A stretch of DNA of 41,019 nucleotides from JASFEQ01 sp050122535 (GCA_050122535.1 JASFIT010000001.1:1-41019), one strand, 5' to 3'. Counted from the first letter of the stretch, positions 24,016 through 31,511 are shown. The notes: generated by a model not told the origin, from the letters alone. Numbers and translations: made by a program.

Positions 24016-24030
24016 GCAACCACTGTGCCA
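24016..24030 (-). promoter_or_regulatory. Sigma-54 (-24/-12) promoter of hsp20
   Basis: Minus strand TGGCAC-AGTGG-TTGC, all ten core bases of the -24/-12 consensus, inside TTGGCACAGTGGTTGCCATT. Predicted start near 24005 gives a leader of about 80 nt to the hsp20 ATG at 23922. Confidence 0.85.
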
Positions 24031-24085
24031 AGAGGTTAAGATATTGAAATTCCAGGGTTTCTATAATATGGCCAGGATTGAAGCG

Positions 24086-24098
24086 GAACTGCGAATTC
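24086..24098. promoter_or_regulatory. Proximal activator site of the hsp20 promoter
   Basis: GAACTGCGAATTC, extended as CGGAA...TTCCG. Its centre 24092 is 76 bp from the last base of the -12 element (24016). Same motif and distance as at three other promoters in the window. Confidence 0.75.
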
Positions 24099-24186
24099 CG
24101 GTTATTCCCTATAGATGTTATGCTACTTAGGTTCTCTTGGGTTTAAATCTCTCCAACATGTTGGATTAATTGAATGATCCAAAAAA

Positions 24187-24229
24187 GAACTGCCTGTTCC
24201 GCTTTGTTTAACAGAAGAACTCGCAATTC
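24187..24229. promoter_or_regulatory. Distal pair of activator sites of the hsp20 promoter
   Basis: GAACTGCCTGTTC (24187-24199) and GAACTCGCAATTC (24217-24229), centres 30 bp apart and 177 and 207 bp from the -12 element. About three helical turns separate the pair, as expected for side-by-side enhancer-binding dimers. Confidence 0.78.
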
Positions 24230-24230
24230 C

Positions 24231-24809
24231 TCACCCTGTCTTACTCACAACCGTCAGTTCCTTTTCTCTTCTCTCCGCGTAGGGGTCTGCCAGGTGATGG
24301 CTGTATTTACTGATCATCCACAGCTCTGGAATGATTTCTGAGACCAACTCACCGTCATCAAATACGCGCACAATTGAGCTCTCTGAAACCACGATAGCTA
24401 CAGCATTAGTTTCTTTAGTGATTGAGGCTGCCGCCATATGACGGCTACCAAATCCCAAAGGTAGATCTATATTCTGAGACGCAGTGTTGATATAGAGGCA
24501 GGCCGAGACCACCACCCCATCATCAGAGATAACAAATGCGCCATCAAGTTGGGTCAGTTCTTTTACGGTCTCTCTCATGTTGGGATCATCTATACGTTTA
24601 AGCTCTTCGGAATGACCCTTTAGGGGATCGAGAATGATGTTCCTGGACCGTTTCAATACTTCATCTGAGTCCGAGACCACTAACAAGGTCCCCACTCTAC
24701 GGCCTTCACGACCCTCCCGGGCGATTTCCACAGCCAAAAGCAAAACATGCTCAAGGGTAATCAGGTTAATGTTTCGCTCTTCGCAACATACATCACGTAA
24801 GAGTTTCAA
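24231..24809 (-). CDS. Single-domain diadenylate cyclase (DisA_N/DAC family)
   Basis: 192 residues. The DAC catalytic motifs are present: LDGAFVISDDG (DGA, 89-91) and GFGSRHMAAASITKET (RHMAA, 123-127). VAIVVSESSIVRVFDDGEL follows as in c-di-AMP synthases. It makes c-di-AMP from two ATP. There is no membrane segment and no DisA DNA-scanning domain, so it would be a soluble stand-alone enzyme. The start is TTG with GGAAGGG upstream, the only plausible start in the frame. Its 3' end abuts the distal activator sites of hsp20. It may link nucleotide signalling to the stress genes around it (inference). Confidence 0.82.
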   Translation of the reverse strand: MKLLRDVCCEERNINLITLEHVLLLAVEIAREGREGRRVGTLLVVSDSDEVLKRSRNIILDPLKGHSEELKRIDDPNMRETVKELTQLDGAFVISDDGVVVSACLYINTASQNIDLPLGFGSRHMAAASITKETNAVAIVVSESSIVRVFDDGELVSEIIPELWMISKYSHHLADPYAERREKELTVVSKTG

Positions 24810-24908
24810 TGGAGTTTCCCTTCCAATCGTATTTCGGCTTACACCTATTACTGAGCATCAACTTCCTCGAAATCGCCATCCACAACATTTTCGTATGGCG
24901 GTATCTAA

Positions 24909-26135
24909 TCAAATAGATTCTCTGAAGTGGTCCCACAACCTAGGTAACTGGGTCCGAGGGTCAGCTACGTATTCATCTGGACTGATGTCGATAAAATCAT
25001 CATTTCTATTCTTTGAGTCCCTAAGGCGTAACTCATCAATCAAGCACTCAACATGCTCCTTTGGGTCAAGGGCGTGATCTAGGAGGCCAACGTATGCCAA
25101 TCTGGTCCACAACGACCATGGGGGTTTGGTACTGAGCGGGGAGTCTGGATCAGCTAGACTCAACCAGCTTACACCCTCCAGTCCCTGCTCGTTCAATCGC
25201 CTAGCAGACTCCAAAATTTCTCCAGATTCACGCATCTCACCCAATAAACTCCAGCCGATCTCAACTTCTATGGGTCGCCTGAAAAGCCATTGGGTCACCG
25301 TGCCTAAATATGCTGTGATCAATAGTTCGCCGACTAGATCCTCCCGTTTCTTGAGGCCGAGTTGCTCACTCTCGGAACCGCTCATTTTGAAACCATCCAC
25401 CTCAGCAGCAAGAGCTTGAGGCATTTGCGGATCCAAAAGCTCCGACCACCCTAAGCCCATGTAAATAGTTCCACTCTCGTCGCACTCCCTAATCTCGGCA
25501 ATATAGGACCTAAGCGCTATTTCAGCCACATGAAGCTCAGGCCTTGCCCATTCGAGAGCCCTGTCCAAGATGAGCCAACCCGTTAAGGCGGTGTGGCCGT
25601 GGACGGCAGTAACCACCTCGCGGAAAAGCCTTATCCTTTTCTGGAATATGAAGGGATCTGCCCACCAGTTGAAGGGCCAAAGATTTCGAATCCGACCATC
25701 CACAAAGACTTTGCCAGCTTTGGAGTCCCGGACTCCTCTAACCAAGTAAGGAGCCACGAAATTCAGCCCAAGTATTCGCTGGGCCGGTGCGATTAACCAG
25801 GCGTTGAGCTTAGCTTCGCCCACCTGGTCTAGGGCCTTAACAAGCCCATCCAGGTACTTCACTTTGGCCCTCGTCCCTTGCAACAGGGGCTCCTCCAAGA
25901 CTGGCAATAAGAGTCGGTCTAGGCCCAAAGACTTGGCCACTTTGGCCGCCCGGCCTAATCGAGCTGGCTCCGGCGGCTCCAGACCGACTAGACCCCTGAT
26001 TGGGCAGATGTATGTTGCTGAAATCGGCATTTCCTGCTTACGCTCATTTCTGAATTCTTCGAGGAGTCTCAGTTTTCCCGATTGCGGTATCTGCGATTTG
26101 CCGTGAGGAAAAGGGGATGCCAATTTGCGACGCAT
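24909..26135 (-). CDS. Hypothetical protein, 408 aa
   Basis: Not recognised. It is soluble and rich in Trp and Leu, with segments such as NLWPFNWWADPFIFQKRIRLFREV, TALTGWLILDRALEWARP and GLGWSELLDPQMPQALAAEVDGF. These recall TIM-barrel enzymes that act on sugars, but no diagnostic catalytic motif is visible. ATG at 26135 has AGGA 6 bp upstream; the ATG at 26030 (MPISATYICP) is an alternative. A single GAACT-N3-AGTTC palindrome lies 30 bp upstream of the start, linking it tentatively to the sigma-54 operator family. It precedes the diadenylate cyclase by 99 bp. Confidence 0.7.
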   Translation of the reverse strand: MRRKLASPFPHGKSQIPQSGKLRLLEEFRNERKQEMPISATYICPIRGLVGLEPPEPARLGRAAKVAKSLGLDRLLLPVLEEPLLQGTRAKVKYLDGLVKALDQVGEAKLNAWLIAPAQRILGLNFVAPYLVRGVRDSKAGKVFVDGRIRNLWPFNWWADPFIFQKRIRLFREVVTAVHGHTALTGWLILDRALEWARPELHVAEIALRSYIAEIRECDESGTIYMGLGWSELLDPQMPQALAAEVDGFKMSGSESEQLGLKKREDLVGELLITAYLGTVTQWLFRRPIEVEIGWSLLGEMRESGEILESARRLNEQGLEGVSWLSLADPDSPLSTKPPWSLWTRLAYVGLLDHALDPKEHVECLIDELRLRDSKNRNDDFIDISPDEYVADPRTQLPRLWDHFRESI

Positions 26136-26164
26136 CCCCTTTCCTGATAGATCAAATAAGGTCA

Positions 26165-26177
26165 GAACTCGAAGTTC
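26165..26177. promoter_or_regulatory. Orphan copy of the regulon operator
   Basis: GAACTCGAAGTTC, a perfect palindrome matching the consensus GAACT-N3-AGTTC. No partner 30 bp away and no -24/-12 promoter at the usual distance was found on either strand. Confidence 0.5.
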
Positions 26178-26207
26178 CGCTTTCGAAGATTCCTTTGATC
26201 TTCTTGC

Positions 26208-26687
26208 TCATAGGTCTATTGAGGAAACTTCCACGGTTTTTATAAATTCCAGCAAGATTACAAGCCCTTCAGAAATTACCTGTAATTCCTCTAGGGCAAG
26301 TTTTTTAAAGTGGTTCGCAAGGAGCCTTTGAATTGGCCCACGCGCTGAATGGACAACTTGGCGGCCCATATCAGAGATTACCACATGAACAATGCGACGG
26401 TCTTCACTGAATCGCATTCGTTTCACTAGTCCTTTTTCTTGCAGTCGATCAACAATACCAGTAACCGTGGAGGGAGTTACAAGAACGTGCTTGCTTATAT
26501 CATTGATTGAAAGGCTGTTCTTTTTTAGCAACGTGCGCAGGCATAGTAATTGGCCTAAAGTGACTCCGAATTCTTTTTCCAAGTTTTTAGAGTACATGGT
26601 GGAAATATGGGTGGCAGCTCTTAATGCCAAAAAAATATTTTCCATGTTGTCTTGAATTAGACTTATTTCGGTATTCTCAGCATCCAT
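26208..26687 (-). CDS. MarR-family transcriptional regulator
   Basis: 159 residues with a winged helix: VTLGQLLCLRTLLKKNSLSINDISKHVLVTPSTVTGIVDRLQEKGLVKRMRFSEDRRIVHVVISDMG. The DRR wing motif is characteristic of MarR. N- and C-terminal helices for dimerisation are present, and length is normal. It lies 6 bp after the Arg-rich repeat gene and is probably co-transcribed with it. Ligand and target unknown. Confidence 0.9.
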   Translation of the reverse strand: MDAENTEISLIQDNMENIFLALRAATHISTMYSKNLEKEFGVTLGQLLCLRTLLKKNSLSINDISKHVLVTPSTVTGIVDRLQEKGLVKRMRFSEDRRIVHVVISDMGRQVVHSARGPIQRLLANHFKKLALEELQVISEGLVILLEFIKTVEVSSIDL

Positions 26688-26693
26688 ATGCGC

Positions 26694-26897
26694 TCACCCC
26701 TTCTTAGAAGCGGGCCGCCGCTCTAAACCGCTTCTCCGCTCTACGCCAACTTTGATGTCAGCAGCTTTTCTTCGGTCCCTACCACTTCTTCGGTCTTTGC
26801 CATTTCTCCGGTCTTGACCACTTCGTCTCTCAGGAATATGTTCGTTATAAGAAAATTGCCTTTCGACCAATCCCTGAACGCCTGTCGCCGTTATCAC
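26694..26897 (-). CDS. Small Arg-rich protein with RRSGxDRR repeats
   Basis: 67 residues. The centre and C-terminus repeat a motif: ERRSGQDRR, NGKDRR, SGRDRR, VERRSGLERRP. The protein is strongly basic. No recognised domain. The start is GTG at 26897, whose GTGA overlaps the stop of a short upstream frame; no Shine-Dalgarno is visible, so the start is uncertain. It sits 6 bp before the MarR gene, which suggests co-expression. Possibly an RNA- or DNA-binding tail protein (inference). Confidence 0.5.
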   Translation of the reverse strand: MITATGVQGLVERQFSYNEHIPERRSGQDRRNGKDRRSGRDRRKAADIKVGVERRSGLERRPASKKG

Positions 26898-27062
26898 TTA
26901 AGAAAAGAATCAACTCTGACTCTATCACGTCCGCATATTCCTTTGTATGTAGCTGAAACCAACATAGTGTCTCTTCGACGCCCTATTTCAAAGTTTGTAA
27001 TGGTGTAGGGAGACTATCTAGTCTTCGCTGTCTTCTTGCTCCAATTGCCAACTGTGGCAAAC

Positions 27063-27343
27063 TCAGATTTCTTCTGGGGTTAGCTTTGCTCTCTTTCCAC
27101 CAACGAAAGTAAACTTGGGCGCTTTCGTGCTAAGTCGCAGCATCTTATTCTTGAAGACCTCCCGACCAGAACTGTACACACGCCTTAGTCCATTGTATCT
27201 ACCAGAATCTCACATCCATCATCGCAATTTCTTCTCAGAGCATTAAACAACTTCTGCACAGAAGAACCGTCAAGGTCACCTTTTAATTTTATACAAAGTT
27301 TACCGTTTCTTTGCAAAAAGCACATTCTGAAATTGGACGCCAT
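27063..27343 (-). pseudogene. STAS-like small protein gene broken by a 1-nt frameshift
   Basis: An ATG at 27343 behind GGTGGAGGGT opens a frame encoding NGKLCIKLKGDLDGSSVQKL, STAS/anti-anti-sigma-like, and stops at 27185. The -1 frame continues at once with GLRRVYSSGREVFKNKMLRL and ends PEEI at 27063. Joining the two frames at CEILVDT/NGLRRVYSSG gives a coherent protein of about 92 residues, so one base seems lost near 27193. Either a decayed gene or a sequence error. The remaining spacer 26898-27062 shows no supported gene. Confidence 0.6.
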
Positions 27344-27408
27344 ACCCTCCACCCCTTTTCGAATCTTGCTAAAACCAGAAAAACCTTAGAGTGCTTGCCA
27401 CGCGACCT

Positions 27409-27903
27409 TTATATTTCCGGATAGCCTCTGCCACCTCCTTCATGGATCCCGGCTTGTCTTCTAGCTAAGAGGCAAAGAATATATTTCTTACTGAGCGCCG
27501 TTACAGACATTAGCGCTTTCAATATGTTTGTTTGTGTTATCATTCCTACCAGCTCTCCTTTCTGGTCAACCACAGGAGCCCCCGATATCTTATTATTCAG
27601 TAGTATTTCAGCAGTCTCTTCCACAGTATAATCAGGCTCAACTGTGATGGGATTTCTCGTCATAATTTCACTGACCTTGGTTTTGTTTTTGAGGTTAATG
27701 AGTTCATGAATATCCAGGCTGGTCGCCTCAGAAGCGGAACCTTCTTTGAGATCCCTATCCGTGACGATTCCCACCAGCTTACCTTTTTTCATGACAGGAA
27801 GCATAAGAATTTTATGCTTTTTCAGAAGCTTAACGGCATCCATCATGGTGTCGTTTATGTCAGCAGTAATCAGCTTTTTGCTCATCCAATTCTTAACTAG
27901 CAT
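27409..27903 (-). CDS. CBS-domain protein with frameshifted C-terminal ACT domain
   Basis: 164 residues as read. There are two CBS motifs: MSKKLITADINDTMMDAVKLLKKHKILMLPVMKKGKLVGIVTDRDL (about 7-52) and MTRNPITVEPDYTVEETAEILLNNKISGAPVV (about 81-112), of the AcuB type. After KKYILCLLA the sequence stops resembling the family. In the +1 frame EDKPGSMKEVAEAIRKY appears, which is the start of the usual ACT domain, and the frame ends at 27369. One extra base near 27456 restores LLVEDKPGS. The reading frame is therefore broken or misread. A sigma-54 promoter lies about 230 bp upstream. Likely binds adenosine ligands. Confidence 0.8.
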   Translation of the reverse strand: MLVKNWMSKKLITADINDTMMDAVKLLKKHKILMLPVMKKGKLVGIVTDRDLKEGSASEATSLDIHELINLKNKTKVSEIMTRNPITVEPDYTVEETAEILLNNKISGAPVVDQKGELVGMITQTNILKALMSVTALSKKYILCLLARRQAGIHEGGGRGYPEI

Positions 27904-28132
27904 CTGTAGCCCTCTTCCTTGTTTTGAGAATTGTTAAAACAAGATTCTCTATCCCAACGGATGTCATTATGCGAACTTATTTATAGTTCTTAGGCTACTT
28001 CTTCGATAATCTGCCCCTCCCTAAACGAGGTGGTTACGCTACTTCGATAACTCACTTCCCCTTGTAGCCACTCGCTTTAGGGACTTTAATTTGGCCTTAA
28101 TAGGAAGCAACCTCCTCTCTAAAATCCTTATG

Positions 28133-28147
28133 GCAAGGTTTGTACCA
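28133..28147 (-). promoter_or_regulatory. Sigma-54 promoter of the CBS-domain gene
   Basis: Minus strand TGGTAC-AAACC-TTGC, one mismatch to the ten core bases. Predicted start near 28121, leaving a 218-nt leader before the ATG at 27903. No gene is supported in that leader. Confidence 0.72.
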
Positions 28148-28201
28148 CAATCATAACCTATTGATATTTGTAAACTTATCTCTGTAGGGTATGGATCGGC
28201 G

Positions 28202-28214
28202 GAATTACTTGTTC
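28202..28214. promoter_or_regulatory. Proximal activator site of the CBS-gene promoter
   Basis: GAATTACTTGTTC, extended as CGGAAT...GTTCTG. Centre 75 bp from the last base of the -12 element at 28133. Confidence 0.65.
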
Positions 28215-28304
28215 TGATAAATTTGAGAAAACAGGAAGGTTAACTCCTACGGGAAACTCTGTAGGTCCCTAAGTTATTGAAATGGCGAGGACATTTAGAA
28301 AGCA

Positions 28305-28347
28305 GAATTTTGGGTTCCGTTTTTTTTGTTGCCGGAACCATAAGTTC
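28305..28347. promoter_or_regulatory. Distal activator pair between the CBS gene and the activator gene
   Basis: GAATTTTGGGTTC (28305-28317) and GAACCATAAGTTC (28335-28347), centres 30 bp apart, 178 and 208 bp from the -12 element of the CBS promoter. The second site ends 47 bp before the activator's start codon, next to TATAAG at 28355, so the activator could also control its own gene. Confidence 0.72.
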
Positions 28348-28394
28348 TTTTTATTATAAGAAGCCGCAAGAAAGCCAGCTTTGCGGAGGCCAAG

Positions 28395-29792
28395 ATGAAA
28401 TCTATTCTTGTTCTATCAGGAAACGAAGAGGTTTTCCGTAAGATTCGTTCCAGTTTTCATTCAGAGTACAGACTTGGAAGCGCATCCAGCAGTCAGGCCG
28501 CCTTGGATATACTCCACAAAAAGCGCTACGATTCTATTTTTTTTGACATTGGGCTGCTGCAAGAGGCAGTGGAAGGTAACCAATATAGAGCCGCCCTGGA
28601 GCCGTTCTGGCGTATGCACCCAACGATCAAGATCATCATTATGACCCCCCAAGAGATGATTAGAGAAGCTGTGAGGGCAGTAAAGGCAGGTGCAAGTGAC
28701 TATGTGACTTTCCCTATTGTTGAAGAGGAAGTTAGACTCATAACGGAAACAGTCATGGAATCTACGATTGTTCAGTCGGAACTTGAGTATCTGCGAGATC
28801 AATTTTGGGAACCAGAGACATTAGAGATCGTACAGACGAAGAATGCCCAGATGGAAAAGGTATATGATAAGATACGCTCCGTTGCGCCAACCAAAAGTAC
28901 AGTTCTGCTGATGGGCGAAACGGGAACAGGTAAGGGCGTGCTAGCTAATCTCATTCATCAGCATAGTAACCGACGGAATGACCAGTTTATCAGCGTGCAC
29001 TGCGGAGCAATTCCCGATACCTTATTAGAGAGCGAGCTTTTTGGACATGAAAAAGGCGCCTTCACAGGTGCTATTAAGCGAAAGCTTGGGAAATTTGAGA
29101 TTGCCAGTGGAGGAACCATTTTTCTGGATGAAGTTGGAACCATTACACCGTCCGCACAGATTAAACTATTACAGGTATTGCAGGATGGCACTTTTCAACG
29201 CGTGGGAGGAGAAGAGACCTTTGATGCGAATGTTAGGGTGGTCACTGCCACAAATGCGGATCTAAAGGAAATGTGTGAGGAGGGGAGGTTCAGGAAAGAC
29301 CTCTATTACCGATTAAATGTGTTTCCCATTGAAATTCCTCCATTGAGGGAGCGGCCGGAGGATATCCCTCATCTCGTGGAAGGGTCCCTGAAAAGGCTTA
29401 ATATGTTTAACACAAAGGAAATCTACCATATCGATACACAGGTGCTAGAAGCATTTAGGCATTACTCGTGGCCTGGAAATATCCGGGAATTGGAAAACCT
29501 TATTGAGAGGGCTTATATTTTGGAGAGTTCCCCTAGGTTGACACCGGAAAGTTTTCCGTCTGAACTGTTTGAATCTGGACTTTCTTTTGCAACTCTGTCG
29601 GTAGATTCTTCTTCTACCCTGGCGGAGGTAAGACGGAGGGGTATTGAAAATATTGAAAGGAACTACCTCAAGGACCTACTGACGCAAAAGAAAGGCAAAA
29701 TAAAGGAATCCGCAGAGGCTGCCGGAATTACCACACGCCAGCTCCACAAACTCATGGCGAAACATGAAATCCGCAAAGAAGAATTTAAATAA
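28395..29792 (+). CDS. Sigma-54-dependent activator (NtrC family) with degenerate receiver
   Basis: 465 residues. Residues 1-120 are receiver-like: Asp51 is kept, but the acidic pair is replaced by Ser8-Gly9 and the conserved Lys by Phe106 (TFP for TKP). The AAA+ domain (about 145-385) has Walker A GETGTGKG (174-181), the sigma-54 loop GAFTGA (221-226), Walker B FLDE (243-246) and an arginine-finger region FRKDLYYRLNVFP. A Fis-type helix-turn-helix is at about 435-460 (IKESAEAAGITTRQLHKLMAKH). No histidine kinase gene adjoins it. It is the obvious candidate to bind the repeated palindromes and drive the sigma-54 promoters here (inference from position and family). Confidence 0.93.
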   Translation: MKSILVLSGNEEVFRKIRSSFHSEYRLGSASSSQAALDILHKKRYDSIFFDIGLLQEAVEGNQYRAALEPFWRMHPTIKIIIMTPQEMIREAVRAVKAGASDYVTFPIVEEEVRLITETVMESTIVQSELEYLRDQFWEPETLEIVQTKNAQMEKVYDKIRSVAPTKSTVLLMGETGTGKGVLANLIHQHSNRRNDQFISVHCGAIPDTLLESELFGHEKGAFTGAIKRKLGKFEIASGGTIFLDEVGTITPSAQIKLLQVLQDGTFQRVGGEETFDANVRVVTATNADLKEMCEEGRFRKDLYYRLNVFPIEIPPLRERPEDIPHLVEGSLKRLNMFNTKEIYHIDTQVLEAFRHYSWPGNIRELENLIERAYILESSPRLTPESFPSELFESGLSFATLSVDSSSTLAEVRRRGIENIERNYLKDLLTQKKGKIKESAEAAGITTRQLHKLMAKHEIRKEEFK

Positions 29793-29894
29793 CCCCGCCT
29801 TACACAAGAGCAAATCTTCCTGACCAAAGGTCGAGGCATCTTTCGTTAAACCTCAAAACGATCTCCTCCCGCTCCAAAGACCATGCTGTAATTG

Positions 29895-29959
29895 GTCATC
29901 CCGGCCCAGTCCCGCGGAGCGGGATGCTCGCCCGGAATGACAGCTTTGTTGAATTGCGA
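29895..29959. repeat. Short copy of the palindromic repeat at 7578
   Basis: GTCATCCCGGCC...GCGGGATGCTCGCCCGGAATGACAG followed by TTTGTTGAATTGCGA. It lacks the roughly 125-bp internal insert of the long copy. Lies between the activator gene and the MBL-fold gene. Confidence 0.75.
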
Positions 29960-30017
29960 TACTGTCGCTGACAGGGGAAAGAAATTAAGTATTAACTTGA
30001 TCGCCTAGGACCATCTT

Positions 30018-30860
30018 TCAGACCAGTAGTTCAATCCCTTCTTGCACAGCAAAACAATCCACCGCGCTATTTGCTTCAAGTATTCTTTCTTGACAAAGGT
30101 CTACGTACATTTCTATTTGCTCGTCCGTATGGTCGGGATCATGATGGAATATGCCGAACCTCCTAACCTCTGCTTTAATACTAAAATCCGTTGCCGAGTT
30201 AAAAGTCGAGTGACCCCAGCCTCTAGTTAACCGGTATTCATTATCCGTGTATTGTGCGTCATGCAAAAGGAGATCAGCACCTTTGCAAAAATTAATGTAG
30301 CCGTCTATGTCTACCCTCTTCTCGTGTATAAAATCTAGCTCGTGATCAGTAAAAAACACGAAAGACTTCCCCTCCTCCATAATTTTGATCCCGTATGATC
30401 CATTTGGATGATTTAATCGTATAGGGACCACTTGGGCTGAACCGATGATCCTCTTCTGTGGATCACCCTCTGTGAAGTCGAACTCAGCCTTCATGGCATC
30501 GAATCGGACAGGGAAATATGGCGCTTCCATTTGATGTCTCAAGTAGTTCCGCAATGACCTTTTGGCTCGAGGACCTCCCCTTACATGGATCTTATAGCTC
30601 TCCAAGTATGCGGGTCCAAAAAACGGAAAACCCATAAGGTGATCCCAGTGGGCATGAGTAAGAAATAAATGTATCACCGTGATGTTTTCCTCTTTTGCCA
30701 GTGCCTTCCCCAACTTTCTGATGCCCGAGCCAGCATCAAGAATGATGACAGTCCCGTCGCTGAGCCTTACCTCAACGCAAGTGGTGTTCCCGCCGTATTT
30801 CACTGTACTTGGTCCTGGGGTAGGCAAAGAACCTCTACAACCCCAAATTCTTATTTTCAT
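30018..30860 (-). CDS. Metallo-beta-lactamase-fold hydrolase
   Basis: 280 residues from the ATG at 30860 (GGAG 9 bp upstream); an ATG at 30875 has no ribosome site. MKIRIWGCRGSLPTPGPSTVKYGGNTTCVEV opens the protein. The metal motif is THAHWDHLMGFPFF (HxHxDH), with later ligands in FTDHEL and LLHDAQY, and GHSTF and FHHDPDH further on. It belongs to the group of PhnP/RNase Z/cyclic-nucleotide phosphodiesterase-like enzymes; substrate unknown. A sigma-54 promoter with the shared operator array lies upstream, divergent from the gene at 31299. Confidence 0.85.
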   Translation of the reverse strand: MKIRIWGCRGSLPTPGPSTVKYGGNTTCVEVRLSDGTVIILDAGSGIRKLGKALAKEENITVIHLFLTHAHWDHLMGFPFFGPAYLESYKIHVRGGPRAKRSLRNYLRHQMEAPYFPVRFDAMKAEFDFTEGDPQKRIIGSAQVVPIRLNHPNGSYGIKIMEEGKSFVFFTDHELDFIHEKRVDIDGYINFCKGADLLLHDAQYTDNEYRLTRGWGHSTFNSATDFSIKAEVRRFGIFHHDPDHTDEQIEMYVDLCQERILEANSAVDCFAVQEGIELLV

Positions 30861-30934
30861 GGGAACACGCTCCATATTACAAATGCACGCCTAACAAAAG
30901 TTTCGAGGTCCAGCAGCCACTGTAAATTGTTCAC

Positions 30935-30949
30935 GCAACAAATATGCCA
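30935..30949 (-). promoter_or_regulatory. Sigma-54 promoter of the MBL-fold gene
   Basis: Minus strand TGGCAT-ATTTG-TTGC, nine of ten core bases. About 75 bp upstream of the start codon at 30860. The operators at 30995, 31025 and 31127 lie 60, 90 and 192 bp upstream of it, so the array is shared with the divergent promoter at 31190. Confidence 0.75.
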
Positions 30950-30988
30950 TTCTCTCTAAGGTAATGGAAGTTTTTAATCTCATCATGG

Positions 30989-31031
30989 GAACTCTCAGTT
31001 CACTTTCATGGCATAACGGAACTGAAATTTC
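30989..31031. promoter_or_regulatory. Activator pair between divergent sigma-54 promoters
   Basis: GAACTCTCAGTTC (30989-31001, perfect palindrome) and GAACTGAAATTTC (31019-31031), centres 30 bp apart. They are 209 and 179 bp from the -12 element of the plus-strand promoter. Confidence 0.78.
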
Positions 31032-31120
31032 TTATTTAGATTTTCTTTGTCATTTCAATTTATTAGCCAAACGCTAGCCGATAATGGGTACATCAAAGTG
31101 CTCTTCGGACGTTCAAAACG

Positions 31121-31133
31121 GAACAGATAATTC
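31121..31133. promoter_or_regulatory. Single activator site between divergent sigma-54 promoters
   Basis: GAACAGATAATTC, extended as CGGAAC...ATTCCG. Centre 77 bp from the -12 element at 31204. Confidence 0.72.
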
Positions 31134-31189
31134 CGAGTCCGTTTCCCCCAAGAAACTAAAAGTTGCGGGATATCAGGTCCTTATCGGTT

Positions 31190-31204
31190 TGGCATAACTG
31201 TTGC
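31190..31204 (+). promoter_or_regulatory. Sigma-54 promoter of the 31299 operon
   Basis: TGGCAT-AACTG-TTGC within TTTGGCATAACTGTTGCTCC. Predicted start near 31216, about 83 nt before the first start codon. Apart from these elements the 30861-31298 spacer shows no gene. Confidence 0.82.
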
Positions 31205-31298
31205 TCCGGTTTCCATGAACTAAACGTGAGACCCTTCCTGAACTCGACACCTATCCTGTTGAGGGAATGGACGTTATAAGCAAAAAGGAGATCCGGTG

Positions 31299-31511
31299 AT
31301 GAACGTATTAGCTCAGAAAAGTGGAACTTTTGGTCTAGATTCCCCTTACCTAAGCGCCGTCAGGACGACGCTATATGACCTTATTGAAGCGATGACTGAC
31401 GAGGCCGAACCGACTAATGAGGATTTGATTTTTGTGGCCGTCTTAGATCTTACTGAATCTGGCAAAATAAAATGGACACGACCGCGTCGAGCTTTCAAGC
31501 TTTTATATTAA
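31299..31511 (+). CDS. Small hypothetical protein, 70 aa
   Basis: Starts at ATG 31299, 8 bp after AAGGAG; a GTG at 31296 is directly adjacent. Not recognised. The sequence LSAVRTTLYDLIEAMTDEAEPTNEDLIFVAVLDL suggests a helix followed by a strand. It is the first gene after the sigma-54 promoter at 31190 and is followed by an OB-like paralog in the same direction, so it is probably a regulon member. Confidence 0.65.
   Translation: MNVLAQKSGTFGLDSPYLSAVRTTLYDLIEAMTDEAEPTNEDLIFVAVLDLTESGKIKWTRPRRAFKLLY

Noticed and set aside
26898..27010. Short frame ending FLK before the Arg-rich repeat gene
   Set aside because: About 23 codons from the only ATG and no ribosome site; coupling by GTGA overlap alone is too weak to call a gene.
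27904..28120. Small ORF in the long leader of the CBS-domain gene
   Set aside because: A 21-codon GTG frame exists, but without usable ribosome spacing or recognisable sequence.
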